Position numbers and translations under genes: made by a program
Shown here: positions 49,831-58,711 of the stretch, piece by piece
Numbering within the stretch: position 1 is the first letter of the stretch
Layout: each line of letters opens with the position of its first letter
The notes under the pieces: generated by a model
The model's database searches: none
Seen by the model: only the letters and a program-made list of their open reading frames with translations
What the model was told of the DNA's origin: nothing
From: Agrobacterium tumefaciens
GTDB taxonomy: Bacteria; Pseudomonadota; Alphaproteobacteria; Rhizobiales; Rhizobiaceae
NCBI RefSeq assembly: GCF_009649785.1
Contig: NZ_WJOK01000006.1
Location: 62,001 to 126,000 of the forward strand
Length of the DNA stretch: 64,000 nt
Direction of reading: 5' to 3'

Positions 49831-52356
49831 TTAGGAGTAAAATGGCTGTGCCACGCCGTTGCCTGCGGCGGTTTTGGCACTGTCGAAGGTGATCTGTGGC
49901 TGTGGCTGCTCGTGGTCGAAGGCCATGGCTTGCCCGCCGATGGTGAAGTTGCCGTCCCAGTTGAGGGAGAGTTCGGGGCCACCGGGCGGTGTGACAGACA
50001 GCAGGCGCCTGTCGGCGTCGAACATGACCTGCGTGGCGAGAATTCTTTCGCGGAAGTGCGCGAATGCGTTCGTATCTCCGCAGCCGATAATGCCGAGCCA
50101 GCCAGCGCGGCGGCCAGGTGATCTGATCTCGCGGTCGGCGGTGGCACCCGCTGTTACAGGTTCAAGCCCATTGGTCGCGTAAAGTGCTGCGAAGCCGCGG
50201 CCCGCGCGGGTGATGAGCCAGTTACCCTTCGTCACCACCTCGTCCAGCCCGTCGCGACCGAGATAGGCATGGGTCCAATCATTGCGGTGATCATCCGTAT
50301 CGAAGATCATCATGGCGATATCCCGGTGCTGCGCCACGCGCGGCAGGATGCCGCTGCCGGCCCAATAAGAGGGGCGCTGTGTGCCCCACGGATCATCTTC
50401 GCCGGGATGGTTGACCCACAGCCGCGCCATCGGATGGCCGGCAAGCTTGATGTCCATGACGTGCTGCTGGTGGCCCTTGCGACCTGTCTTGTGGTCCACC
50501 ACAGTGGAAAGCTGGGCTGCTTCGTTCTTGAAAAGCACGAGTTTGCCCGGCTCCAGTCCCTGCGCATAACGCGCCTCGACCATGCGGCCGCCTGCCAGTT
50601 GCGACAGGGCGGCAAGATGCGGAGGCGGCAGGTAATCTCCACAGCAGAACATCGGCAGCGAGGCGACGCCATTGTTGAGCCAGCCCTGACCGAAGGCAAC
50701 TTGCGCAAAAGGTGCAAGTTCCGTCAGCGGCCCGGCGCGCAGCTCCTTGTCATAGGCTCTGCCCTGGGAACCGGAGGGAACGCCACCAAGCGTGTGCAAA
50801 GCGATCATTTCGAAAATGAGATCGAGCTGGTGGCGGGCGCGGGCGGCAAGTCCCGGTTCGGCCCAATGTTCGATGGCGAGAAGGCCGATGAAATCCACCG
50901 GGTAATAGGCGGCCGAATTCCATTCGGCGAGACCGTGCGCCTCGACGCTGTCGAACCAGCGCTGCAGCCGGTCTGCGGCCAGCACCGCCTGCTCCCTGCC
51001 GGTGCGCCCGGAGGCGCTGAAGATGGCGTCCGGCAGATAGTCTCCCGCGAGCAGCTGGCTGGTATGGAAGCACAGAACGTGGTTTTCGCTCCAGAACCAC
51101 ATGACGTCGTTGCCGGGTTCGTCCACCCAGTATCGATAGGAGAGAATAGAAGAGTGGATCCGCTCAAGCATCTGAGGGGGAAGCCGGTCACCATAGGCGC
51201 GCACCAGCCAGAGAAGTGGCACCAGCACGAAATCGGAGCAATCCTCGCGCCGGTCGATGGACCGCAGCGTTGCGTCGACGATGCCGGAAATCGTCTTCAT
51301 GTCACCGCTGCCGGTAGCGACCATGGCCAGCGCACGGCCGATGCGCCATGCACCAAAGCGGGCGCTGAAGGACAATGCCGCTTTCTTTCGCTCGGCAATA
51401 TCGGTGGCGGCCGGTTGTGGCGCCATATCGCCCATGAAGGCTGCGTCGATGACGCGCGTTACCGTTCCGGCACCTGAACCGATGGTGATCCTGACGCCAT
51501 GATATCCGTCCGAAATGCCTGCCGTCTCGGGGATCGTCAGGGTCGATTGCCCGGCTTTCAGCACGGTATCGACCTCGGCAAGGGCGGCGCGCTCGTGGCC
51601 GTGGCTTTTCACCGCGATGTGGACGGGAAGGTCGCTGGCAGGTGCTGCCCCGAAAACCAGCTCGAGGGCCGCGCTGGAAAAAACGTCGCGTGCGGGGCGA
51701 ACATCGCGCACCAGTGCGGCAAGACGTTTCGTTTCTTCCCGGTCGAGCGGCACCGGCAGCACGACGGTGAGCGGCGTGGCGTCCGTAACCTCAAGCTCGA
51801 AGAACCAGATGATGTCACGTTCCGCCAGATCTTCGCAAAGCAGCAGCACTTCGTTATCGCCGGCCGCAAGTTCGAGCGTGATATCGCGCCTGCTTTCGAC
51901 ATTGCGGATAAAGGGCTCAAAGCGGACCTGTTCCACGCCGCCCACCCAGATGCGCACGCCGCCGCAGGTGCGCAGCCGGAAATGCGCCTGTCTTGTGGTG
52001 TCGCTGCGGAACGAGCCCTTCAGCCAGCGCTGCACATGGGTCGGAACGTGCCAGAAACCGGTGAATTCAACGCGTCGGTTGGAACCCGGCAGGTTGAGGT
52101 GCGAAACCGTAAAGCTGGAGTCGGGCGCGATGTCGCGGCCGATCATCGTCTGTTGAAAGGCCTTGCGGCAGGGCAGGTCGCCAACATCCACAAAGCCGTT
52201 GATGAAGCGATAATCGACCCGGTCTTCCGCCGGTGCCGCAATTCCCGGAAATGAGGTTTCCACCAGATCCGAGACGATCCAGGCGGTAACCGTTTCGCCT
52301 GGCGGTACGGTATATGTGGGCTGCGACAAGCCCGTCGCCAATGGTCCATCCGTCAT
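49831..52356 (-). CDS. 841-residue protein of unknown family; candidate polysaccharide lyase or glycosidase
   Basis: I do not recognise this family. Three regions are visible. Residues about 1-320 look like beta-sandwich, with GFWHVPTHVQRWLKGSF near 98 and a jelly-roll-like HFRLRTCGGVRIWVGG near 123. Residues about 330-600 are strongly helical, with MWFWSENHVLCFHTS near residue 420, HGLAEWNSAAYYPVD near 480 and TLGGVPSGSQGRAYDK near 530. Residues 600-841 are beta-rich. A helical toroid between beta domains with conserved N-H and Y residues recalls heparinase-II/alginate-lyase folds, so a lyase is possible. It lacks a signal peptide and is the first gene of the operon with GH105, GH28 and importer genes. 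Function is inference only. Confidence 0.75.
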   Translation of the reverse strand: MTDGPLATGLSQPTYTVPPGETVTAWIVSDLVETSFPGIAAPAEDRVDYRFINGFVDVGDLPCRKAFQQTMIGRDIAPDSSFTVSHLNLPGSNRRVEFTGFWHVPTHVQRWLKGSFRSDTTRQAHFRLRTCGGVRIWVGGVEQVRFEPFIRNVESRRDITLELAAGDNEVLLLCEDLAERDIIWFFELEVTDATPLTVVLPVPLDREETKRLAALVRDVRPARDVFSSAALELVFGAAPASDLPVHIAVKSHGHERAALAEVDTVLKAGQSTLTIPETAGISDGYHGVRITIGSGAGTVTRVIDAAFMGDMAPQPAATDIAERKKAALSFSARFGAWRIGRALAMVATGSGDMKTISGIVDATLRSIDRREDCSDFVLVPLLWLVRAYGDRLPPQMLERIHSSILSYRYWVDEPGNDVMWFWSENHVLCFHTSQLLAGDYLPDAIFSASGRTGREQAVLAADRLQRWFDSVEAHGLAEWNSAAYYPVDFIGLLAIEHWAEPGLAARARHQLDLIFEMIALHTLGGVPSGSQGRAYDKELRAGPLTELAPFAQVAFGQGWLNNGVASLPMFCCGDYLPPPHLAALSQLAGGRMVEARYAQGLEPGKLVLFKNEAAQLSTVVDHKTGRKGHQQHVMDIKLAGHPMARLWVNHPGEDDPWGTQRPSYWAGSGILPRVAQHRDIAMMIFDTDDHRNDWTHAYLGRDGLDEVVTKGNWLITRAGRGFAALYATNGLEPVTAGATADREIRSPGRRAGWLGIIGCGDTNAFAHFRERILATQVMFDADRRLLSVTPPGGPELSLNWDGNFTIGGQAMAFDHEQPQPQITFDSAKTAAGNGVAQPFYS

Positions 52357-52394
52357 AATGGATCGCCTCCCGTCGATCTTTATGAAATTATTTT

Positions 52395-52524
52395 CACAAA
52401 TCTATTTTCGCTTTGTTGCGTCGATTTGTGCGATTTAGCCGAAACAAACAGCTTGACGTTTATTCTGTCAAGTCGCAAAACAAGCGAAATCGAATTAAGA
52501 CGAGGAGCTTCAATTCGATTTGTG
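52395..52524. promoter_or_regulatory. Divergent promoter region with repeated CACAAAT/ATTTGTG inverted elements
   Basis: In the 194-base AT-rich gap between the 841-residue gene and the binding-protein gene, CACAAAT (52395-52401) pairs with ATTTGTG (52424-52430), and AAATCGAATT (52487-52496) pairs perfectly with AATTCGATTT (52512-52521) over a 15-base spacer. CGATTTGTG occurs twice (52422-52430 and 52516-52524). These are candidate regulator sites controlling both directions. Confidence 0.6.
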
Positions 52525-52550
52525 AAAAGTTTTTCATTGGGAGGATGAGC

Positions 52551-53831
52551 ATGCTGAAACTGTTTTCGGGCGTCAGCGCCCTCGTATTGGCCTCTATCGC
52601 CGGCCTTTCGGTCGCAGAGGCCGAGACAAGAACGATCACGTTCCTTTTTACGGATGACGACCAGGGTTATGTGCAGCGCATGTCTGAACTCAGCAAGGAG
52701 TTCGAGGCGGCCAATCCGGGCGTGAAGATCAACTTCGTGTCTTCCGGTTATGATGCCGTTTCCAAGCAGCTGCCGGTACAGCTAGCGGTGGGCGAGGGGC
52801 CGGATGTTGCCAAGATCACCGACTGGCAGCTCGCTTCCTACTATCTCGACATGCGCCCCTACATGAAGGATGCGGATGGCTTTGCCAAACTGCACGGCTC
52901 GAGCCTTGCCCAGCTTCGTCTGCCTGGTGTCAACGATCCGCAGTCGATCAACGGTTACATGGCCTCGCAGACACTGAACCTGCCCTTCGTCAACAAGACG
53001 CTGTTCGAGCAGGCGGGTGAACCCTTGCCCGGCCCAACCGCGAAATTGAGCGAGATTGTCGAGGCGTCCGCGCGCGTTGCCAAGTCGACCGGCGTGCAGA
53101 TTCCCTTCACCATGGACCGCTCCGGCCACCGCTTCTCCGGCGGCGCCTTCGCTTATGGTGCGACCTATGTGAAGGACGGCAAGTTCAGCTTCCCCGACGA
53201 CGCGGCGAAAAAATACATCTCCGACATCTACTCATGGACGCAGAACGGCAGCTTCCCAAAGGAAATGTGGGGTGCTGCGGGTGGCTCGCAATACAAGAAC
53301 ATGGGCGATGAATTCGTCAACGGCAATGTCGTGACCTATCTGGCCGGCAACTGGATGGTCAATCCGTTCCAGAACAAGATCGGTGACAGCTTCGAATGGA
53401 CCGCGATCAACGCCCCCTGCGGCGATGCCGGTTGCTATGCCATGCCCGGCGGCACGGCGATTGTCGGCTTCAAGCGCACCAAATATCCCGAAGATGTCGC
53501 CCATTTCGTCGAATTTCTCGGCTCTGAAAAGGTGCAGCGGGAAATCGCCGAAAATTACGTGATCCTGACGGGCGCCGAAATCGTCGATCCGCAATACAAG
53601 CTGAAGAGCGAAAACGCCAAGGCGGCGATGAAGGTCTTTCTGGACAACAAGAAGAATGTGCCGCAGGCCGCCCGCGAATTCGAGCACGCCAAGGGTGGCA
53701 CTGCCATGTATCAGCAGATCGTCCAGCGCATGAGCCAGCTCATCGTCGGCGAACTGACGCTCGACCAGACCTACAAGGTCCTGGAAGACGATGTCGCCAA
53801 GATCAATGAGGCCGTTGCGGTCAAGAAATGA
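52551..53831 (+). CDS. CUT1-family sugar-binding protein for the pectin-oligosaccharide importer
   Basis: This is a 426-residue periplasmic binding protein (SBP_bac_1). The signal peptide is MLKLFSGVSALVLASIAGLS (cut near AEAETRT), followed by TITFLFTDDDQGYVQRMSEL. The motifs VQLAVGEGPDVAKITDW near residue 85 and YMASQTLNLPFVNKTLFEQ near 145 fit the family. GGGAGG lies six bases before the ATG at 52551; an ATG at 52545 is too close to that site. It is divergent from the enzyme/permease operon, with a shared promoter region carrying inverted repeats. Likely ligand: rhamnogalacturonan or pectin oligosaccharides. Confidence 0.85.
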   Translation: MLKLFSGVSALVLASIAGLSVAEAETRTITFLFTDDDQGYVQRMSELSKEFEAANPGVKINFVSSGYDAVSKQLPVQLAVGEGPDVAKITDWQLASYYLDMRPYMKDADGFAKLHGSSLAQLRLPGVNDPQSINGYMASQTLNLPFVNKTLFEQAGEPLPGPTAKLSEIVEASARVAKSTGVQIPFTMDRSGHRFSGGAFAYGATYVKDGKFSFPDDAAKKYISDIYSWTQNGSFPKEMWGAAGGSQYKNMGDEFVNGNVVTYLAGNWMVNPFQNKIGDSFEWTAINAPCGDAGCYAMPGGTAIVGFKRTKYPEDVAHFVEFLGSEKVQREIAENYVILTGAEIVDPQYKLKSENAKAAMKVFLDNKKNVPQAAREFEHAKGGTAMYQQIVQRMSQLIVGELTLDQTYKVLEDDVAKINEAVAVKK

Positions 53832-53874
53832 TGAGCGCCCGTTCTTTCATCACGAAATAACGATGCTCTCGATC

Positions 53875-53897
53875 TGCCCGGAGTTATGCTCCGGGCA
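53875..53897 (+). terminator. Hairpin after the sugar-binding-protein gene
   Basis: TGCCCGGAG (53875-53883) and CTCCGGGCA (53889-53897) are perfect nine-base arms with a five-base loop, 43 bases after the stop. There is no T-run just after it, so it may act by mRNA stabilisation or with Rho. Confidence 0.6.
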
Positions 53898-54062
53898 TAC
53901 GTCACCGCTTGTTCGCCGGCTGTTGTGGCATATGCGATCTGACTTAATCAGCAAGTCGAAAAAAAACTGCAATACGCCCGGCATAAAAGCTGACGGCGAG
54001 GCGCGCCGGAAGCTGCGTGCGCGCTTCGTCACGCGTCATTCGCTGAAATCATAGGATTCGTC

Positions 54063-56045
54063 ATGGCTAAACTGAAGATGTCGTCTTTTCCGTTCGTGCG
54101 GTCGGCCTTGCTTGCCTCCGTCGCATTGCTTGTTCTTGTCCCGAACGCACAGGCATTCGAGCGCACTCAACCCGCAGGTCAGGGTTATGCCATTACGGTA
54201 CCCGAACCCGCAGTAAGATATCCGCTGCCGCTTTCCGACACCTATCGCAACCAGACTGGCAAGAACGCCAGGGGCGAAGACGTCCGTGCCTATGACGACC
54301 GCGACAATCCCGTCATCGAAATCCTCTCGGGTTTTAATCGCATCTGGACGCTGGGCGATGAAAAATGGGCGGATGGCGGCGCCAATGGCGACGGTCCGAG
54401 TGATTTCAGCCATGTGAAGGCCGTCAATCCCGCTGTCTGGCAGGAAAACATGCGTTACGTGCTTTCCGTAACCGGTGAGAACCGCACCCCCGCCGCGGCC
54501 TTGAACGCCTATATGAAAGACCGCCGCTCGCAGGGTTACAGCATGATCGACGGCATGGGGCCGCTTGCTCCGTGGTATCGCGAAGGCGCGGGCGCGACGA
54601 CGACCATCAACCACACCCTGGCGGATTTCGATCCGAACGAGGTCATCACGCGCAAGGAAGAGGACAAGGGCACCGAGGCTGGAGCGGCCGATTCCGAGCT
54701 GAAGGATGTCGTGGCCCTCATGAAGGTAATGCGTGGCCCGGAAGGTACGACGTCGCCAGCGAAATATTTCTATTCTACGCCGCGCCCATGGCGCATGAAT
54801 GCCAAGGGCGAGGTGATAGAGACAGGTACCGAGACCATCGGCGACCGCAAGTTTGAAACTTACGAAACCGATCCCGGCGTCATTGTGCCCGCGCTCAAAT
54901 ATGCGCGCGAGAACCGTGGACGCGGCAAGGATGGCGGCTTTCCGAGCGGTCACACCAATGCCGCCTATCTCGCTGCCATCACTTATGCCTACGTTGTGCC
55001 GGAGCGGTTTTCCGAATTGCTGACTGCCGCTTCCGAGCTTGGCGAAAGCCGTATCGTTGCAGGGATGCATTCCCCAGTCGACGTGATCGGCGGCCGCATT
55101 ACGGCCACCGCTATAGCCGCCGCTATTCTGCAGGATCCGAAAAATGCCGATCTCAAGAAGGCCGCGCATGATGAATTGCAGGCCTATTTTGCCAAACGCT
55201 TACCAGCGGGACACTCCCTGATCGACTTTGCCCATAGCGCGAAACCGGATGTAGACCCTTTTGCGGATGCGGCGACCAACGAGGCTGATTATCGCCGGCG
55301 TATGACCATGTCCTTCAGCCGCGACAAAACCGTTGGCGATGCGCCCATGGTGGTGCCGAAGGGTGCCGAGGTTCTGCTGGAGACACGCCTGCCTTATCTC
55401 GATGCCGCACAACGCCGCGCCGTCCTGTTCTCCACTGGTATCGAGGCCGGTTATCCGCTGCTTGACGACAGCAATGGCTGGGGCCGGATCAATCTGGTGG
55501 CCGCCGCTGCCGGTTACGGTGCCTTTAACGGCGATGTCGACGTGACGATGGATGCTGCGGCGGGCGGGTTCAATGCGGCTGACCGCTGGACGAACGATAT
55601 TGCCGGGGCAGGGCGTCTCGTCAAATCAGGCAGTGGTGCGCTCACGCTCACCGGCGCCAACAGCTATAGCGGCGGCACCGTCTTGCAGGACGGAACGCTT
55701 GTGGCATCCTCCACAAACGCGCTTGGTACAGGTGGCGTGCTGGTCTCCGGCGGAACGCTTTTGCTGAACGGCGACAGTGACATCGTCATTGGCGGCGATT
55801 ATGCCCAGGCGGGCGGCACGCTGGCGCTTGATCCGCAAAAGGCTTCGCTGCGGGTCAAGGGCAACGCGACGCTTGATGGTGCAACCCTGCGGCTCGCCTT
55901 CGATGGCGCCGCACCCGCTGCCGGCAAGCGCTTCAACGTCATCGCCGCAGACGGCCTGACTGGCACCTTCGCTGCGATCGACGCGGGCAATGTGAAGGTG
56001 CGGCCGGTTTATACCGGCTCGGCGCTGTCCGTGGTGGTCGAATAG
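54063..56045 (+). CDS. Exported PAP2/class A acid phosphatase-like protein with autotransporter-type beta-strand repeat tail
   Basis: This is a 660-residue protein with a signal peptide (SALLASVALLVLVPNAQA, cut near 31). The phosphatase signature is complete: K-x6-RP in KYFYSTPRPW near residue 236, PSGH in GFPSGHTNAAY near 294, and S-R-x5-H-x3-D in ESRIVAGMHSPVD near 330. The C-terminal third has a glycine-rich autotransporter-associated beta-strand repeat (GAGRLVKSGSGALTLTGANS near 520, YSGGTVLQDGTL near 540), but no outer-membrane barrel is present. It stands alone. It could be a periplasmic or surface phosphatase; whether it is truncated or naturally barrel-less cannot be seen here. Confidence 0.85.
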   Translation: MAKLKMSSFPFVRSALLASVALLVLVPNAQAFERTQPAGQGYAITVPEPAVRYPLPLSDTYRNQTGKNARGEDVRAYDDRDNPVIEILSGFNRIWTLGDEKWADGGANGDGPSDFSHVKAVNPAVWQENMRYVLSVTGENRTPAAALNAYMKDRRSQGYSMIDGMGPLAPWYREGAGATTTINHTLADFDPNEVITRKEEDKGTEAGAADSELKDVVALMKVMRGPEGTTSPAKYFYSTPRPWRMNAKGEVIETGTETIGDRKFETYETDPGVIVPALKYARENRGRGKDGGFPSGHTNAAYLAAITYAYVVPERFSELLTAASELGESRIVAGMHSPVDVIGGRITATAIAAAILQDPKNADLKKAAHDELQAYFAKRLPAGHSLIDFAHSAKPDVDPFADAATNEADYRRRMTMSFSRDKTVGDAPMVVPKGAEVLLETRLPYLDAAQRRAVLFSTGIEAGYPLLDDSNGWGRINLVAAAAGYGAFNGDVDVTMDAAAGGFNAADRWTNDIAGAGRLVKSGSGALTLTGANSYSGGTVLQDGTLVASSTNALGTGGVLVSGGTLLLNGDSDIVIGGDYAQAGGTLALDPQKASLRVKGNATLDGATLRLAFDGAAPAAGKRFNVIAADGLTGTFAAIDAGNVKVRPVYTGSALSVVVE

Positions 56046-56102
56046 GCTGCGAGGCCAAGGTTTCGCGGGCGCGGTTTAATCGCCGCGCCCGGCCGACCCT
56101 GG

Positions 56103-57251
56103 TTACAGGAAATAACGGATCCTGAGCGGCAGCAATGTGGCGCCGAGTGCCGAGGAATCGCCTTCTGTCTCGCTGAGCACCAGTTTTGCTTCCTGCGGGC
56201 CGATGCCGTAACGGTGTTCGCGTTGCGAGGGCATGTGTACACGTTCGATCATCATCCGGCCGAGTGCGCGCGGCAATTGTCCACCAAAGACGATCGCCTG
56301 TGGATCGAGAACTGCAATCAGGCTCGCCACCAGCCGGTCCACCTGCGGCATGGTCCGCTCAAGCCATTCCTCGACGCCCGGCCAGGCAGGGTCAAAATGC
56401 TGATAGAGCGCTTCGATCGAATCTATCTCGCTCCCGTGTTTCTGCAGCGTCGCGATCAGATATTGCAGCGCCGGCCGCCTGTCGGCTTCATCCGGGTTGA
56501 AGATGCCGCTGAATTCACCGGCATTGCCGTGAAAACCGTAGAATGGCTGACCTCCCAGAATGAGACCGCCGCCGAAACCATAGTTGAAGGATAGATAGGC
56601 GAAGGTCTGGCACCACAGTCCCACACCGCGAAGGCTTTCGCCGATCGCGCCGGTGGTTGCGTTGTTTTCCAGCCAGACCGGTAGACGGAATTTCTCTTCA
56701 AGGATCGGTTTCAGGTCCATCAGCGACCAGTCGCGCAATGGTTCCGGCGCGTTGAACGCCCGATCTTCCGACACGAAAAATCCCGACATGGAAAAGCCGA
56801 GGCCGAGCAGGCGTTCGCGCGGGATGCCGTGGTCCGCCAGCAACCGGTCCAGAGCGAGCGACAGTGCGGCAAGCGTCATTTCGCGATCGCTGGGAAGCAT
56901 CCGCAATTTTTCTTCGACAACCACCATGCAGCGGAAATCGGCAATGCAGATCACCACGGAGTCAGTGTTGATGGAAATTCCGAGCGAATAGGCCGCCTCA
57001 GGCACCAGTTCAATGGTCGGGCTCGGCTGGCCACGCGTTCCTTTAAGCGGTGCGCCGGTACGCAAAAGGCCGCGTTCCAGCAGGCCTTCGATCAACCGAT
57101 GCACGGATTGCTGCGTCAGGTTCGTGTGACCGGTAATTGTTGCACGGGCAATGGGGCCGTGGCGGCGCACGATATCGAGAATGAGGCGCTCATTCTCGCT
57201 GGCAAGCGGCTGGCGGTCGAAGGTCTGGCGCGGTGTCTTATCTGTTGTCAT
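56103..57251 (-). CDS. ROK-family transcriptional repressor
   Basis: This is a 382-residue ROK protein with an N-terminal winged HTH (ITGHTNLTQQSVHRLIEGLL, residues about 38-57) and a sugar-kinase-like domain. The ROK features are FNYGFGGGLILGG near residue 215 and GFHGNAGEFSG near 234. The usual zinc cysteines of kinase-type ROK proteins are not evident, in line with a regulator. It is divergent from the importer operon at 57397; a TACACT/AGTGTA palindrome lies in the gap. ROK regulators sense sugars or phosphosugars. The ATG at 57251 is used because the upstream in-frame segment is arginine- and proline-rich. Confidence 0.87.
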   Translation of the reverse strand: MTTDKTPRQTFDRQPLASENERLILDIVRRHGPIARATITGHTNLTQQSVHRLIEGLLERGLLRTGAPLKGTRGQPSPTIELVPEAAYSLGISINTDSVVICIADFRCMVVVEEKLRMLPSDREMTLAALSLALDRLLADHGIPRERLLGLGFSMSGFFVSEDRAFNAPEPLRDWSLMDLKPILEEKFRLPVWLENNATTGAIGESLRGVGLWCQTFAYLSFNYGFGGGLILGGQPFYGFHGNAGEFSGIFNPDEADRRPALQYLIATLQKHGSEIDSIEALYQHFDPAWPGVEEWLERTMPQVDRLVASLIAVLDPQAIVFGGQLPRALGRMMIERVHMPSQREHRYGIGPQEAKLVLSETEGDSSALGATLLPLRIRYFL

Positions 57252-57335
57252 GGCCTTGGATAGCGGCTGCACAAGGCCTTCGCAACTCGGGCCGCGCGCC
57301 GGGGACGGCATTTTTCACTGGACTGTCACAAATAA

Positions 57336-57350
57336 TACACTTAGAGTGTA
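57336..57350. promoter_or_regulatory. Candidate ROK operator
   Basis: TACACT-TAG-AGTGTA is a perfect inverted repeat with three-base spacer, in the 145-base gap between the divergent ROK regulator and the binding-protein gene, 46 bases upstream of the latter's ATG. Confidence 0.55.
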
Positions 57351-57396
57351 GTAATAAGAAGCCGGTCAATAACGGATCCCCAGGAGGAACCATTCA

Positions 57397-58626
57397 ATGA
57401 GCATGAAATTTATTGCGATCGCCGCGCTTGCGCTGGCGACGACGGTAGCGCCTTGCCTTGCGGCGGATACCAACATGAAGAACCTCGACTTCGATCTGTC
57501 GAAGGTTACGCGCGAAAATTTCTATGACATCGTCGTTCCCGCTGCCAAAGCGGAAGGCACGGTGACGATGTACAATTTCGCCGGCAGTTTCGCGGATACG
57601 TGGAAAGAACTGATCACCCGGTTCGAGGCCAAATATGGCATCAAGGTTACCTATAGCGACGTAAAGGGTGATCAGGCGAACCAGCAGCTCATCGCCGTGC
57701 AGGCGGCTGGGCAGGATTCACCCGTCGACGCCTATTTCGCTGGCGGTGGCGGTTATCCGCTTTTGTCTTCCAAGGGCGTCGTCGGCAATATTCCGCTGAC
57801 GAAGATCTTGCCCAACATGGCCAATTACAATCCGGAACTGGCCGAGACCGTCTTCGGCAAGGCGCATGGCGGCAGTTTCCCTCTTGTGCATCTCAACCAG
57901 ACCGCACTCGGCTACGATTCCGCCTTCGTGAAAGCCGAAGACGTGCCGAAGAGCTTTGACGATCTTCTCGTCTGGGCTGAAAAGAACCCGAAGCGCCTTG
58001 GCGTCACCCTGCCAGCCAAGGGCGGCTCCGGCGGCGGCTTCATCTATTCCGTGGCGCTCAATTATCTCACCGGCGACTGCCGCAAGCAGCTTACCGACTA
58101 TAATCAGACGCTGCAGCAGGCCGAAGACTGGGCAATGACGTCCGAGTGCCTTACGCCGGTCTGGGATTATTACCGCCGTCTTCTTGCCGTGGCTGAACTG
58201 ACCAACGGCAACGCCGACACGCTTAACCTGATCAACAACCAGCAGCTCTACATGGGCACCGTCTGGGAAGACCAGGTCATGAGCTTCCTCGGGACCAAGC
58301 AGTTGCCGGAGAGCTTCCGCGTCACGCTGCTGGAAAAAGGCCAGGTCGGCTCGGGCGATGCCATTTTCGTGCCGGCAAATGCCAAGAACGTCGCGTCCGC
58401 CCTGCTTCTGATCGATATGGCGATGAGCAAGGAGTTCCAGCTCTGGAAGCTGGAGAACAAGGCTTCGCGGTCTCCACGGGCGGATGTCACCAACGACCTG
58501 ATGCCCAAAGCCGTACAGGAGCATGTTCTGCCGCAAAGCGTTTATCCGCGCCTGTCGGTTCCGGCGTTCTGGGACATGTCGACGGCCCTTGCCGAAGCGC
58601 TCGATGAAAAAGTGCTCAACCAGTAA
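57397..58626 (+). CDS. Iron/spermidine-type periplasmic binding protein of a sugar-phosphodiester(?) importer
   Basis: This is a 409-residue binding protein. The signal peptide is MSMKFIAIAALALATTVAPC with cleavage near LAADTN. Motifs are VVPAAKAEGTVTMYNFAGSF near residue 47 and VKGDQANQQLIAVQAAGQ near 88, of the PotD/FbpA-type class used by many small-anion and sugar-phosphate importers. GGAGG lies about ten bases before the ATG. It starts a six-gene plus-strand operon with an ATPase, two permeases, a GDPD and an IMPase-like enzyme. The enzymes imply that the ligand is a phosphodiester, but the family itself does not prove this. Confidence 0.83.
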   Translation: MSMKFIAIAALALATTVAPCLAADTNMKNLDFDLSKVTRENFYDIVVPAAKAEGTVTMYNFAGSFADTWKELITRFEAKYGIKVTYSDVKGDQANQQLIAVQAAGQDSPVDAYFAGGGGYPLLSSKGVVGNIPLTKILPNMANYNPELAETVFGKAHGGSFPLVHLNQTALGYDSAFVKAEDVPKSFDDLLVWAEKNPKRLGVTLPAKGGSGGGFIYSVALNYLTGDCRKQLTDYNQTLQQAEDWAMTSECLTPVWDYYRRLLAVAELTNGNADTLNLINNQQLYMGTVWEDQVMSFLGTKQLPESFRVTLLEKGQVGSGDAIFVPANAKNVASALLLIDMAMSKEFQLWKLENKASRSPRADVTNDLMPKAVQEHVLPQSVYPRLSVPAFWDMSTALAEALDEKVLNQ

Positions 58627-58711
58627 CACCTGCCCGGATCGACCGGACCGTGGGGCTGGAAACCGCCAAACGGTCCGGGAGCCTTGGTCGCAACCATGAG
58701 GGAGCCTCGCC

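Noticed and set aside
54536..54856. Possible frameshift or second gene inside the PAP2 phosphatase
   Set aside because: The phosphatase frame is open without interruption from 54063 to 56045 and contains all three motifs in order.
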